Source: Dipteris shenzhenensis
Taxonomy: Eukaryota > Polypodiophyta > Polypodiopsida > Gleicheniales
NCBI GenBank assembly: GCA_047967505.1
Contig: CM106538.1
Direction: 5' to 3' (one strand)
Length of the DNA stretch: 64,000 nt
Each line of letters opens with the position of its first letter. Position 1 is the first letter of the stretch. Under the pieces are notes generated by a model. That model did no database searches. It worked only from the letters and a program-made list of their open reading frames with translations, and was not told where the DNA came from. Positions 11,022 through 20,961 of the stretch are shown here, in pieces. The position numbers and the translations under genes are program-made.

Positions 11022-12881
11022 TTTTTTTTTTTTTTGGGTGCTGGGGGGGCGTTCCGACGGCGGCGCCCGGGGGGGGTGGGGGGGGGGGGTGGTTTTGCGC
11101 AGGGGGGTTGACGCGGGGGGTGAGGGGGGGGTTGCGCGGGGGGGGAGGGGGGGGTGCGCGGGGGCGATGGGGGAGGGCGAGGGGGGTACGCGGGGGGGAG
11201 GGGGATTTTGCGCGGGGGGCGGCGGGGGAGGGCGGGGGGTGGTGCGCGATGGGCGAGGGGGGTGCGAGGGGGGGCGAGGGGGGTGCACGAGGGAGGGCGA
11301 GGGGTGGCACGGGGGGTGGCGGGGGAGAGCGGGGGTGGCACGGGGGGCGAGGGGTGGCACGCGGGGGCGGCGCCGCGCCGCGGGGCGGGGCGAGGGTGAC
11401 ACGCGCGGGCGGGGCGGGGCGGGGGTGGCGCGCGCGGGCTGGGGTGGCATGGGGTGGCGCGCGTGGGCAGGGGTGGCACGCGCGGGCGGGGGGCGCGCGG
11501 GGGCAGCGCCGCGCCGTGGGGCGGGGCGGGGGTGACGCGCACGGGCGGGGTGGGGCAGAGGTGGCACGCACGGGCGGGGGGCGCATGGGGGAGGGCGGGG
11601 GTGGGTCGCAGAGCCACCGCGGGGCGGTCGGCAGGGGTGGGGGGGTTGGGTTGACAGGGGTAAGGGGGAGGGGGAGAGAGAGGGGGATGGGGGGGCGACC
11701 GGGGTAAGGGGGAGAGAGAGACAAGGGGTGGGGGAGGGAATGAGGGGGAGAGAGGAGAGAGTGAGAGAGAGAGGGGGTGGGAGAGAGAACGAGGGGGAGA
11801 GAGGAGAGAGTGAGAGAAAGAGGGGGGGAAAAAAGAGGAGAGAGAGAAGAGAGAGAGAGGGGGGGAAGGGGGAGAGAGGAGAGAGAGATGAAGGGGGAGG
11901 GGGAGGGGGGAGGTGGTGGTGGAGGGGGAGGGGGAGGTGGAGATGAAGGGGGAGGGGGAGAGGGGGAGGTGGAGATGGAGGGTGAGGGGGAGGGGGGAGG
12001 TGGTGGTGGAGGGGGAGGGGGAGAGGGGGAGGTGGTGATGAAGGGGGAGGGGGAGAGGGGGAGCTGGAGATGGAGGGGGAGGGGGAGGGGGGGAGGTGGT
12101 GGTGGAGGGGGAGGGGGAGAGGGGAGGTGGTGGTGCAGGGGGAGGGGGAGGGGGGAGGTGGAGATGAAGGGGGAGGGGGGGGAGAGATGAAGGGGGAGGT
12201 GGTGGTGGAGGGGGAGAGAGAGGGGGAGGTGGAGATGGAGGGGGAGGGGGAGGGGGGAGGTGGTGGTGGAGGGGGAGGGGGAGAGGGGGAGGTGGTGATG
12301 AAGGGGGAGGGGGAGAGGGGGAGCTGGAGATGGAGGGGGAGGGGGAGGGGGAGATGAAGGGGGAGGTGCTGGTGGAGGGGGAGAGGGAGGGGGAGGTGGA
12401 GATGAAGGGGGAGGGGGAGGGGGAGATGAAGGGGGAGGTGGTGGTGGAGGGGGAGAGGGAGGGGGAGGTGGAGATGAAGGGGGAGGGGGAGGGGGGTGGT
12501 GGAAGGGGGAAGGGGGAGATGGTGGTGGAGGGGGAGGGGGAGAGGGGAGGTAGTGGGGGGGGAGGGGGAAGGGGGAGGTGGTGGTGAAGGGGGAGGGGGA
12601 AGGGGGAGGTGGTGGTGGAGGGGGAGGGGGAGATGAAGGGGAGGGGGAGGGGGGAGGTGGTGGTGAAGGGGGAGGGGAGGGGGGAAGGTGGTGGTGGAGG
12701 GGGAGGGGGAGGGGGGAGGTGGAAAAAAGAGGGAAAAAACCTGAAAGACTGAAATCGAAAAGCAGGGAGAAGTGATCACCTGAACGCTCTCCAAGTCTTT
12801 CTCGATGTAACGGGATTGTTGCAGAACAATGGACGGTGGGTGGAAGGCTAGGTCATCGCTACGAGAAGGGCTCGATGTCAC
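11013..12881 (-). CDS. Long Pro/Ser/His-rich ORF in the gypsy leader (doubtful)
   Basis: 622 codons with an ATG at 12881. The first 50 or so residues are ordinary sequence (MTSSPSRSDDLAF, LQQSRYIEKDLES). The rest is PPPPSPSPS, TTTSPLPLPLHHH and later ARATPAPPR-like low complexity, translated from the C-rich strand of the purine tract. It lies between the primer site and gag in the element sense, where Ogre/Tat elements can carry an extra ORF1 (established for those families). The main alternative is an accidental frame kept open because the repeat contains almost no stop codons. Copy 2 lacks it. Confidence 0.25.
   Translation of the reverse strand: MTSSPSRSDDLAFHPPSIVLQQSRYIEKDLESVQVITSPCFSISVFQVFSLFFPPPPSPSPSTTTFPPPLPLHHHLPPPPPLHLPLPLHHHLPLPPPPSPPPPPSPSPPTTSPLPLPLHHHLPLPPSTTPLPLPLHLHLPLPLPLHHHLPLHLPLPLPLHLHLPLPLPLHQHLPLHLPLPLPLHLQLPLSPSPFITTSPSPPPPPPPPPPSPSPSISTSPSLSPSTTTSPFISPPPPPSSPPPPSPSPCTTTSPLPLPLHHHLPPSPSPSISSSPSPPPPSSPPPPLPLPLHHHLPPPPHPPSPPPPLPLPLHLHLPLPLHHHLPPPPPPSSLSPLSPFPPSLSLLSLLFFPPLFLSLSPLSPSFSLPPPLSLTLSSLPLIPSPTPCLSLPLTPVAPPSPSLSPSPLPLSTQPPHPCRPPRGGSATHPRPPPCAPRPCVPPLPHPARARHPRPAPRRGAAPARPPPARATPAHARHPMPPQPARATPAPPRPRVSPSPRPAARRRPRVPPLAPRATPALPRHPPCHPSPSLVHPPRPPSHPPRPSRTTPRPPPPPPAQNPPPPRVPPSPSPIAPAHPPLPPRATPPSPPASTPLRKTTPPPHPPRAPPSERPPSTQKKKKKP
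11041..12730 (+). repeat. About 1.7 kb purine-rich, G-run-rich satellite in the gypsy leader
   Basis: The plus strand is almost pure G/A. 11041-11700 is GGGGC/GGGGT-rich with CpG, and 11700-12730 is built from GAGGGGGAGG, GGTGGTGGTGG and GATGAAGGG words. Higher-order copies are visible: the stretch at about 11998-12085 recurs at about 12257-12344 (period about 259), and 12351-12420 recurs at 12422-12490 (period about 71). G-runs of five or more are everywhere, so G-quadruplex or triplex structure is possible. Copy 2 has only a short C-rich stretch here. Confidence 0.9.
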
Positions 12882-13382
12882 TTACATGGCGAGGATAGGA
12901 GTAAGGGGGTGGTCGATGGAGAGGGAGGAGTGTCTTGCGTGGGGCTCGGAATGAGGAAGAGAATGGAGGCAAAAAGTGAAAGATGAAGAATGAGGGGGGG
13001 TGGAGTAGGTTTTTATAGTATTGGATTTTAGGTTTAGGGTTTAGGTTTAGGGTTTAACCCTAAACTCTTCCCGAGCCATAACTCTTTATGGAGAGCTCGG
13101 TTTGCTTTTCTGTAAAAATATAAAATGATCGAAATTGAAAGCTCTACGCATCCGTGTCCACTACCTAGCCGGATTGTAGATCATGTGGCTTCTATTTAAG
13201 AAATTAAGAAAATTTCTTAAGGTAATAACCCAAAGTGGATGTTTGGGGTTGATATGTTTGGGTAGAATTGGAAAAAAAATTTCCTCTCCTTGCCCTTGAG
13301 TGTTATCTTCGTGAAAGTTCAAAGTAGTGTGTTGTTTTATACATACCTACGTATGTTTACTCACTACTTGAGACGCTAGTCT
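12740..13382 (-). other. Leader of gypsy copy 1 between primer site and purine tract
   Basis: No gene recognised. It holds a telomere-like stretch at 13024-13072 (TTTAGG and TTTAGGG units that run head to head into CCCTAAA). Otherwise it is unique sequence. Confidence 0.5.
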
Positions 13383-13396
13383 CCCCGGCAACGGCG
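13383..13396 (-). other. Primer binding site, Asp tRNA type
   Basis: Minus strand CGCCGTTGCCGGGG, directly inside the 5' LTR, is the complement of the 3' end of plant tRNA-Asp (CCCCGGCAACGGCG before CCA). It primes reverse transcription and fixes the LTR boundary at about 13397. Confidence 0.85.
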
Positions 13397-14148
13397 TAGT
13401 ATATGTGTAGCTTAGGACCTCGAGTCGTGTTCCGGTGAGAGACGTAGGCTTAAGTGTGGTAAGCAAACAAAGTGTAAGCATGTGTAAAAAGGCACGTAAA
13501 CCATCGTTGTTGGGGTAATGAAGGCTTTCGCCTTCATTGGGGGTTGTAGGGTTTAGGAGGAGTTTAAGGGTTCAGAAGGAGGTTCCAGGGTTTAGAAAGA
13601 GTTCAAGGGTTTAGGAGAAGTTCCAGGGTTCAGAAGGAGGTTCTAGGGTTTAGAAAGAGTTCCAGGGTTTAGAAGGAGGTTCCAAGGTTTAGAAGGATTC
13701 TAGGGTTAGAAGGAGGATTCAAGGTTCAGAGTAGAATACATGGTGGAGAACTCGTCTCCCTCGTGGATCATGGAGTTTAAGGGTTTAGGAAAGCATAGGA
13801 GTGGGAGAGGAAGAAGGTGTAAGAGCATGGGTGAAAGAAGAGAGAGGAGGAAGAAGGAGGAGGAAAGAGGAGGAGGGAGGGGGGGAGAGGAGAGAGTAGG
13901 AGGAGGAGGGAGGAGGAGGAGGAGGAGGAGAAGGGAGGAGGAGGAGAAGGAGGAAGGAGGAGGAGGGAGGAGGAGAGGGAGAGGGTGGATTGCAGGGTTG
14001 GAGGAGAGAGGAGAAGGGTTGCAAGGTTAGGACATGCTTTTGGACGTGCAGTGCAAGGAAGCATGGACACTTGAGACAAATGCTTGGAATACCAAAGTAG
14101 ACTCAACACAATGCCCCAAAGAGTGTGGGCTTCATTCCATTATGGGGT

Positions 14149-14156
14149 ATTTATAC
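14149..14156 (-). promoter_or_regulatory. LTR TATA box (TATAAATA)
   Basis: Minus strand TATAAATACCCC, conserved in the related LTR at 32629-32636. It probably sets the RNA start of the gypsy element. Confidence 0.7.
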
Positions 14157-14185
14157 AAGTTGGAGAGCTTCTCTCTCTGCATGGA

Positions 14186-14455
14186 ACACAAAGTCGTATC
14201 ACAAAGTTGTAACACAAAGTTGTATCACAAAGTTGTAACACAAAGTTGTAACACATTCTCTCTCTACATGTAGAAGTTGTAACACAAAGTTGTTACACAA
14301 AGTTGTTACACAAAGTTGTAACATAAACTTGTAACACAAACTTGTAACACAAAGTTGTTACACAAAGTTGTTACACAAAGTCGTAACACAAAGTTGTGTC
14401 TAGAAGTTGTAACACAAAGTTGTAACACAAAGTTGTATCACAAAGTTGTAACACC
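14186..14455 (-). repeat. U3 minisatellite, ACAAAGTTGTAAC units
   Basis: About twenty 12-13 bp units of ACAAAGTTGTAAC/ATC, just upstream of the LTR TATA box. The sister LTR at 31932-32907 has an unrelated-looking array in the same place. Confidence 0.85.
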
Positions 14456-14489
14456 TTCTCTTTCTTCATAAGTTCATGTTGGCACAGAG

Positions 14490-15026
14490 TCAACAGGATG
14501 CCTCATCTTGTGGAGGCAAAATATCCATGTCAAGGCAAGGTCTTACCACATGGGCAGTGTCTAGTGCCTTATAAGATGGTACCATGATAACAGAAGTAGA
14601 ACAAGTGGATCTGAAAATCATATCCTTCAAGAGAACATTTATCTTGTCATCTCCATAGTTGTGTAGAGAAGCATATCTTAGGTATCTGACCTTCATCTTT
14701 TTCTTGTACTTGGAGTCAAATGAAGGTGCCATGAGAGGATAGATCTCTGGCTTTGTAGTTTCTTCCTTTTTGGCAACCATTGTTTTGGCAATCTTCAACA
14801 AGGAAGTCAGGTTGGCATTCTCTTCCTTTGTAGCATAACAAGACATTGCTTTATGTTTTGGCCTTTCACATATTTTGCATAAGCAAGCCATGAGAGGGTC
14901 TAACCCAGGAATTGGGCTAGAATAAAAACTAAAAGGTTTCTCTCTTACAAGGCTATAATAACAACTGAAAGGCTTCCAAATATAAGCATTTAATGTAGCA
15001 AAGACTAGTGACCAAAATTCAATCAA
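14490..15026 (-). CDS. Unrecognised 178-codon frame inside the copia fragment
   Basis: The protein has a CxxC-like LCKICERPKHKAMSC segment near residue 50, which could be a small metal site, and a Lys-rich middle. No gag, protease, integrase or RT motif is visible. It may be a gag remnant or a transduced host fragment. Confidence 0.25.
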   Translation of the reverse strand: MIEFWSLVFATLNAYIWKPFSCYYSLVREKPFSFYSSPIPGLDPLMACLCKICERPKHKAMSCYATKEENANLTSLLKIAKTMVAKKEETTKPEIYPLMAPSFDSKYKKKMKVRYLRYASLHNYGDDKINVLLKDMIFRSTCSTSVIMVPSYKALDTAHVVRPCLDMDILPPQDEASC

Positions 15027-15752
15027 TGATGCTTTTTCTTACATGCTTCATAGAGGTGGCTAAAAAATGAAAGCTTTCCAATCAAAACCAGGTATAGCAA
15101 CTCAAAGTAAAGCTAAAGCCACAGTTGTATTGATGTTATTGAAAACTTCAAAAACTCAGAAATGCTAGAATAGCATCTTATGTAGCATCACTCTCAAAAA
15201 CTTGTCAAAACTGTCAAAATCAAAGGGGACTGAACTTGGAGGGCTTGAATCTCACTTCCAGAGCAAAGAAAAAAGGGGTTTTTGAGGCAAAAGAAAGCTT
15301 ATATACCACAGAAGGTCCACTGAGGAGAAAGGGCACAAAATCACGTCAAGGCACCATAGCTTGTCTCTCCATTTTCGACTGGTTTTTCTCTATTTTCAGC
15401 TTGAATATGCAGCCATTACTGCTCAGATTTTAGCACAGGATAGCTCTAGGTATGTACAAGCTCCCTCTGAAAGGAATTAGAGAAGCATGGAGCATTCTGA
15501 GAGAAAATGTAGGAAGAAGGGTCGACGATCTGTGTGAAATGGCGACGAACAGAGGCAGTGATTCTTCAATTCCTTGCAGCCAGGGGTTTGCCCCTTCGAG
15601 GTGTGTCTCCAGCAGGAAGGGCGTGGAGAATGACAGAGAAACGGAGGAGAACAAGCTTAAGCAATTTTTGGGAAGAAGAGGAAGAGAGGGTGAAGAAGAA
15701 GATGGAGAAGAAGATGATGATGTGGCAGAAATGGAATCAAGGGGGATCAAAT

Positions 15753-15765
15753 GGCTCTGATACCA
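15753..15765 (-). other. Primer binding site, initiator-Met tRNA type
   Basis: Minus strand TGGTATCAGAGCC, directly inside the LTR that ends in ACCAACA. Confidence 0.8.
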
Positions 15766-16052
15766 TGTTGGTAAACTGAAAGGAAAGAGTAGAGTGGACA
15801 CAAATTTAGAATACTTACATATAGAATAAAGAAGAGTGAGGTCCTTATGTAGGCACCCCTTACATGCTCACTGACATCATTGATGACTTCAGAGCTCCAC
15901 AATCATCTCCTCAATCTGCTCCTAGATTCTGTCAATCATCCTATGTGGCTTACCACCACCTAACTATGCTTATGGGCACCTAACTGTGCCTCTAGCACTC
16001 ACACATAGAAACCAAGGTGTGCCTGAGGCATACACCTTGAGATATCCCAACA
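15766..16052 (-). repeat. 5' LTR of the copia-like fragment
   Basis: About 287 bp. On the minus strand it starts TGTTGGGATA and ends TTACCAACA, with short inverted ends, and is bounded by the primer site. Its mate is not in the window. Confidence 0.65.
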
Positions 16053-16054
16053 CA

Positions 16055-17340
16055 CTGTGCCCAACTGATGTGGGTGCATTGAACCCATACATCCAGGTGT
16101 CAAAGGAGAGGTTGACGCTTGAATTCCTCCCTGCTAGAAGGACTGACCTTGATAAGGCCTATCGCGAGTCTCTTCCACACCTGAAGGAGACTGCACATCA
16201 AAGGGAAGCCCTTCCCCATGAGTGGGGCACTAGAGAAGATCCACCTGTGTGAGTGCTCCCACTGGCCACCGGAATGAGGAGTGTTCCTCAGAAGCCCCCC
16301 CAAGAGGAGGAGCTTCCAAGGCTCTATGCCAGGTGTGAGACCCCGCACTACCAACTTGCCCAAGAGGGCATGACTCTGCATCTCTAGATCTATGATACCC
16401 AATCTGCCTCTGGCCTGAGGCTGATTGAATCACCGTTTGCCAAGCAACTCTAGCTTTGGTATTATGCATGCCATCCGATCCTGCCCAAAGAAAATTCAGA
16501 ACCAGGCACCTCAACTTGCCCATGCATCCCTAATGGAAACACCAACATGAGGCGATGTACCAAGTGGTGGCGAGGAGCACCTGGTTCACCACCAGAGCTC
16601 TACCCATGCTAAAGAGAGTTTGGCCGAGCTCCAGTATAATAGCTTGCACCGAACACTCTCTAACACTGGGGCAATCTGCTGCTCTGAGGATATGCCTATC
16701 TCGACCTGAATACCTAGGTATCTCGCGGTCTATCCCACTTGGACCCAATGAAAACCAAAGTTGCTCCCCCAAGCCTCCACCTCTAGGGCCTCACCAAGAC
16801 TCATGAGAAAGCCAACTGATTTGGACCAATTGATGCAGGCACCGGAGGCCTCAATATAGGTCGAGAGAGACCCTTGGACAGCCTCTAGGCTTGCCATGGA
16901 TCCCTCAACAAAGATGGTTGTGTCCTCAACAAACTCTGAATCTAGGAGTTCCTCCTCCTGTCTAATAGGAAGTCGCATCCCTGTAAGTCCTGTTGTCCTA
17001 GAGCAAAGAAAGTATCCCAGAGCCTTTGCTACAAACAAAAATAGGAAAGGGACAAGCGGGCACAACCGACCTCGTCAATGCAAAGGAGTCCCTTGTGTCT
17101 CGAAATCTAAGAGGAGGATCATGAAAGGCTGGGATTCCTCCCTCGCCCAATCTATTGCCTCCAAAAAAGTGAAGATGTTGTCCAAGATGCTCCTATCTTG
17201 GACAAAACCTGTCTGTATGTTATGGATGAGGTCCAGGAGGTGGGGGCGAAGCTGCAAGCTCAAGACCTTGGCTAAGATCTTTTAGGCAGTGTCCAGGAGC
17301 GTGATGGGTCTCCAGTGGCAAATGTCAGATCAGAGTCACC
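16055..17340 (-). pseudogene. LINE (non-LTR) reverse transcriptase fragment A
   Basis: Minus-strand frames, read from high to low coordinate, match successive parts of a plant LINE RT: WRPITLLDT, then LRPHLLDLIHNIQTGFVQDRS and ILLLDFE (motif A side), then CPLVPFLFLFVAKALG (motif B). Next come a decayed FxDD box (FVEDTTIF), NWSKSVGF, RALVVNQVLLATTWYIASCW and the C-terminal KLVVRGLTPGIEPWKLLLL block. Roughly 60 residues between ILLLDFE and CPLVPF are missing. Several frame breaks make it a dead relic. It runs up to the copia LTR on its 3' side. Confidence 0.8.
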
Positions 17341-17399
17341 CCCTTTTACCTCAGTTGTGCTAGCACACACCCTATGGAAAAGTTAGAAGTGTTGATGTG

Positions 17400-18060
17400 G
17401 ACATGGAATATTAAATTCTAGTCTAGTGCCCTTAGCACGGGTGCTATAGCTAGTTCTAGTCTGAGGGTGTCATAGGTCTTTTGACACTCCTCAGTCCATT
17501 CAAATACCACAACGAGTCTATATAATAGCCTGGTGATATGTACATAAAAGAGGATAAACCTCCACTAGTGTGGCCCATAAACTACTGCACTCCCTTTGCA
17601 TTGGTGGGTGAGGGTAGCTCCATTATGAGATTGATTACATTATTGTTTGTAGAGATCCCATTCTTGGACATTATGTGCCCAAGAATCACTTTGTACTTAA
17701 CCCAACACTCACATTTGATAGGGTTTAAAGCTATCTAAAGTTTGCACCTCTCAAGGACCAATATTAGGTACTTGAGATGATAATGCCATTTTGAATTCAT
17801 GCACAAGTCATCTAGAAAGACCTCCATGAAGTCTCTCAAATAATCTTTAAACGCCATGATCATCAGCAGCCGCCATCACCATCCAATGAGTTTGGGGCAT
17901 TGGGAGTCCAAAGATCATCACCCTAGAGGAAAAAACTCCACATTCTATGGGTGAATGCCATCTTTTGTTAACCTTCCATGAGGAGGGAAATGAGATCCAT
18001 CTCCTTGTTGGGAGTGAGATCATTAGCAATATACACCAGTTGTGGTTCAGCCCCCTCTAG
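17400..18060 (-). pseudogene. RT relic of an old gypsy element
   Basis: Heavily stopped minus-strand frames still read like gypsy RT. There is a piece like NEMDLISLLMEG..KMAFTHRMW, and further down phrases that correspond to the 'laid-in-furrow' part of copy 1 RT (5640-6110). It belongs with the protease and gag remnants at 18840-20362. No long open frame remains. Confidence 0.5.
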
Positions 18061-18839
18061 TGCTAGGTTAACTTTCTTTACTTTGGCAGGGCCATCATAC
18101 CCTTGGGAGCTGCCTTCTTCTTGTGTTCTCTTGGCTTGCTGGTAAAGGGTCTTCCAATCCTCTATTGTATAAGCTTTGTGATGAGGAGGGACTTTTCAAA
18201 AGTATTCTTTATCATCGTCCTCGACCTCCTCCACTATAGGCTCAAGCTTTTTCCTACCCTTAGTGGTGTTTATATGCTCTTTGAAATAGGGATTTTAGAT
18301 CTGAAGGAAAATCCTTCATTGTTTGCTATCATGGAGCCCACAAAGGAGATAACCTTACTCAAACTAGATCCCTAGTTAGAGGATAGCTCATGGTGAGTGG
18401 TTGTGGCTTCGACATATGTCATCAAAGGTATGACTTTATGCAAACTTCCCCCTTACTGTCCTCATGAGGTTTCAACATATTGAACATATGGAGGGGTGCC
18501 ACTACATTCTTCTTCTAATTGGAGGGTCATCAATTGGAATCCAACCCTCTCTCAGACATCAATGGTCACTAGAATATGCATCGAATTATGGGAAATTTTC
18601 TCTTGGGGAGAGGGGCATACCAATTCTCATCTTACTTGCCATTTCTGTTTTCTTCGCATGTTTGGACTATTTTCATGATGTAGCCCTATCTATTGTGTCA
18701 GATTCTACAACAAATTAAGTCTTGATAAGGGGTGAGCCTTATACGTTTGAAAGTCTACCCGCACAACTTGCTTATCTTGCGTAAGTAAATTTTGTTTGAG
18801 TGTCAGTCATGCACACCAAACCTAACATGCATAGGAATG

Positions 18840-19130
18840 GCCTACCTAGGATAGCTTCTTATCCAGGCTGCTGGGTGAAATCCATCATCACCACAAATTA
18901 GATGGGGTAAGTGAAGTTGAATACTGTAATGCTTATCGCCTTGAGAACTCCCAGGTATTTGGCCATTCTGCCATCGGCGAGCTTTACTACAAGGATGGTT
19001 TGCACTAGGGGAGGCTTTCCCCATTTCTCCCAACACTCTTTGGTGAAGACACTTATATCGGCTCCCCCATCTAGAATTGTTTCAACCTTTTGGTTCTAGA
19101 AGGATATGGGGATCACCGCATTAGTGTCAT
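18840..19130 (-). pseudogene. Aspartic protease remnant of the gypsy relic
   Basis: The minus strand encodes a recognisable VETILDGGADISVFT active-site region followed by a KECWEKWG block. This is the same DGGA type of protease as gypsy copy 1 (DGGAGVNVL). The surrounding frames are interrupted. Confidence 0.6.
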
Positions 19131-20026
19131 CACCCTCATAATATTGTCCAAGTTTATTGATGGGAACCTTTGGGAGGTTCTGGCCATCTTCAAGTGGCAT
19201 GACATCTTCTAGGCTAGTAGGCTCATGAGCCACGATTTTCTCATTCATCCAATCATAGAGGTCTCTCTAGAGGGTGGAATTCCATCGTAGCAAAGATGTT
19301 ATGGGCATCTTGACCTCCATGGAGAGGAAAGCTACTAGACCCACAATGTCATGGGGCACCTGGGAAGGTTACATTGTCTTCCTCCCTTAAATATTGCAAG
19401 CATGGGTCCTCTTCAAACATTCACCACATTAGGTCAGGTCCATCTATAGTAGTGGGACTTGGCAGTCCTACTTCCTCTTCAACCCTCTCAGGCACTTGAA
19501 GTGCCTTCAATCCATTAGGTATGTTTAAGTGACCCGGATTAATTGTGTCTACCCCTTTGTTGGTTTTGAGCCTTTGCTCAAATTTTTCTTGAAACTCATG
19601 TATCGGGTTTTGTGCATCTAATAAACATTGTTTTTTAATGATCAGATCAAGGTAGGATTCCATGTGAGTGGTTGCCGGTGACAGGCCTTGGGCTTTTATG
19701 CCATAGCCTGTTCACATCTAGGTAAGGTGAAGCCTTTGGGGCTACCAAGGGAGGGGACACTTTTGGAGGAAGATGAAGTTGACAAAGTGGTTGTATTTTC
19801 ACTTGATCCAGGATTGTATCCTCACTTGATCTATCCTAGATAAGTACTTGATCTACCACTTCACCTATCTTGGTGGCCTTTTTAGACGTTGTGTGCATAG
19901 ATCGGCCTATCTCACGGGGTTGGGATGTGGAGGCCTTATCCTTCTTTGCTTGTTTTTTAGCTCCTTGCCTAAGGCCCTGACCTGCATTCTAGTAATGACC
20001 ATTAAGGGCACTGAGGCAACTTAGCC

Positions 20027-20362
20027 CTATTCAATGCTCAAAAAGTTGAGACTAGTTCTCTTGGGCGGGGTGGCCCGCATTGCTACCCTTCTAAGTGGGC
20101 AATCCTTAAACATATGCTCCACTCCACACCTTGCACACAAGGGTGCTGAGGCATTCAAGGATGGCACCGCTGGGGTGAGATCCCTGTATGGGAAGTCCTT
20201 TAAGAAATGAGATCCTTGGCATTTGAAGCATGACACGGGAGAGTTTCTTTCTCCCTTGTAAGGACACTCACTTGCGCTGTGCGATCCTGGCATGGATAAC
20301 GCTGAATTGGGGGTCTTCTTGCCAAGGTATTTATATCCCTTGCCCTCGATTGACTGGGCCAT
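20027..20362 (-). pseudogene. Gag zinc-knuckle remnant of the gypsy relic
   Basis: 111 codons with two CCHC-like knuckles. The first reads CFKCQGSHFLKDF, with its last Cys replaced by Phe. The second, CARCGVEHMFKDC, is complete with spacing CX2CX3HX4C, as in copy 1. A Lys/Ala-rich gag piece with NMAELASNLLSQLG lies upstream at 20962-21171. Confidence 0.65.
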
Positions 20363-20961
20363 CTAGTACATTAGAGCATGCTAGTCATCCTATAAGATAT
20401 AATGGCTTATAATGCATAATTGAATGCTCCCTTGTTCATAAGGGTGGTATTCCAGGAGATTGTGGTCTTGTTTGGACGACTCCTAGTCTCACTAGGCAAC
20501 TCTTCCACTAGCACTTGGTGTACCGGAGTTATACTTGGTGGGGGTGGTTGAGGGCCTAGGATTGGTGGTGGTAATGTAACATTTTGTGCCCTATACTAGC
20601 CTATGTTGTGGGTATGGTACCTTGTACCTCCAACTATGCATGGTTGGAAGGATTTGGGGTTGCAGTCAATGCAAGTCGTGAGCATGGTTGATACATGCCT
20701 AGGGGTACCACTCAGGGATATCTGCACAGAGAGGTACCATGGTTATATTATTTGCATGGTTATATTATTTGGAACAATGTGAGAAATAGAGGGATACCTG
20801 CACAAACAAGTATCATGGTTATACCGTTTGTCACAATGTGCGCAATTAAGTGATGATGGCCTTGCCCTTAGATGCAAATACTCATTGATGGGATGGTTGC
20901 CATTGGATACCCAACACCAAACATTATTTCTCTTGGGAAATAGGTGGGGATTGCTTGAGGA

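Larger units (their letters stand above)
1..14476 (-). mobile_element. Ty3/gypsy LTR retrotransposon, copy 1 (3' end outside window)
   Basis: Read on the minus strand, the order is 5' LTR (13397-14476), tRNA-Asp primer site, a leader of about 3 kb, gag, protease, RT, RNase H, integrase, then an extra ORF that leaves the window on the left. The 3' LTR is not seen. A separate LTR element is nested at 961-3530. The Asp-tRNA primer, large size and extra ORF recall the Tat/Athila branch of Ty3/gypsy, but the lineage is an inference. The coding region is broken by at least two frameshifts and two nonsense codons, and one RT catalytic Asp is changed, so it is not autonomous. A second copy lies at 38690-42106 and another LTR at 31932-32907. 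Confidence 0.85.
13397..14476 (-). repeat. 5' LTR of gypsy copy 1
   Basis: About 1.08 kb. It is bounded on the low side by the tRNA-Asp primer site, and on the high side by a CA (TG on the element strand) near 14476. It matches 31932-32907 over its core. From low to high coordinate it holds a conserved AGCTTAGGACCTCGAGTC block, a GGTTCCAGGGTTTAGAA tandem repeat (13553-13740), a GGA-rich stretch (13849-13985), and a TATAAATA box on the minus strand (14149-14156). A U3 minisatellite of ACAAAGTTGTAAC units follows (14186-14455). Confidence 0.8.
14477..16052 (-). mobile_element. 5' portion of a Ty1/copia-like element, truncated
   Basis: An LTR (15766-16052) and a tRNA-iMet-type primer site (15753-15765) are followed on the minus strand by about 1.3 kb of internal sequence, which stops where the gypsy LTR begins. 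No 3' LTR is found. One frame of 178 codons (14490-15026) is open, but I do not recognise its protein. A Ser-rich frame (15430-15801) starts in the LTR and is probably not coding. The element was probably cut by the gypsy insertion. Confidence 0.55.

Noticed and set aside
11038-12775. Several Gly/Arg/Glu-rich open frames on the plus strand across the purine tract
   Set aside because: They exist only because G/A repeats lack stop codons. They have no non-repetitive part and lie antisense to the element.
13777-14109. Ser/Pro-rich minus-strand frames in the gypsy LTR
   Set aside because: They are translations of the GGA/TCC microsatellite inside the LTR. Equivalent frames at 32202-32600 differ in phase and length.
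14186-14455. Regular short repeats as a CRISPR-like array
   Set aside because: The units are contiguous 12-13 bp without unique spacers, lie in an LTR, and the genome is eukaryotic.
15430-15801. Ser-rich 123-codon minus-strand frame as a copia gag
   Set aside because: It starts within the LTR, crosses the primer site, and is low-complexity. No gag motif is present.
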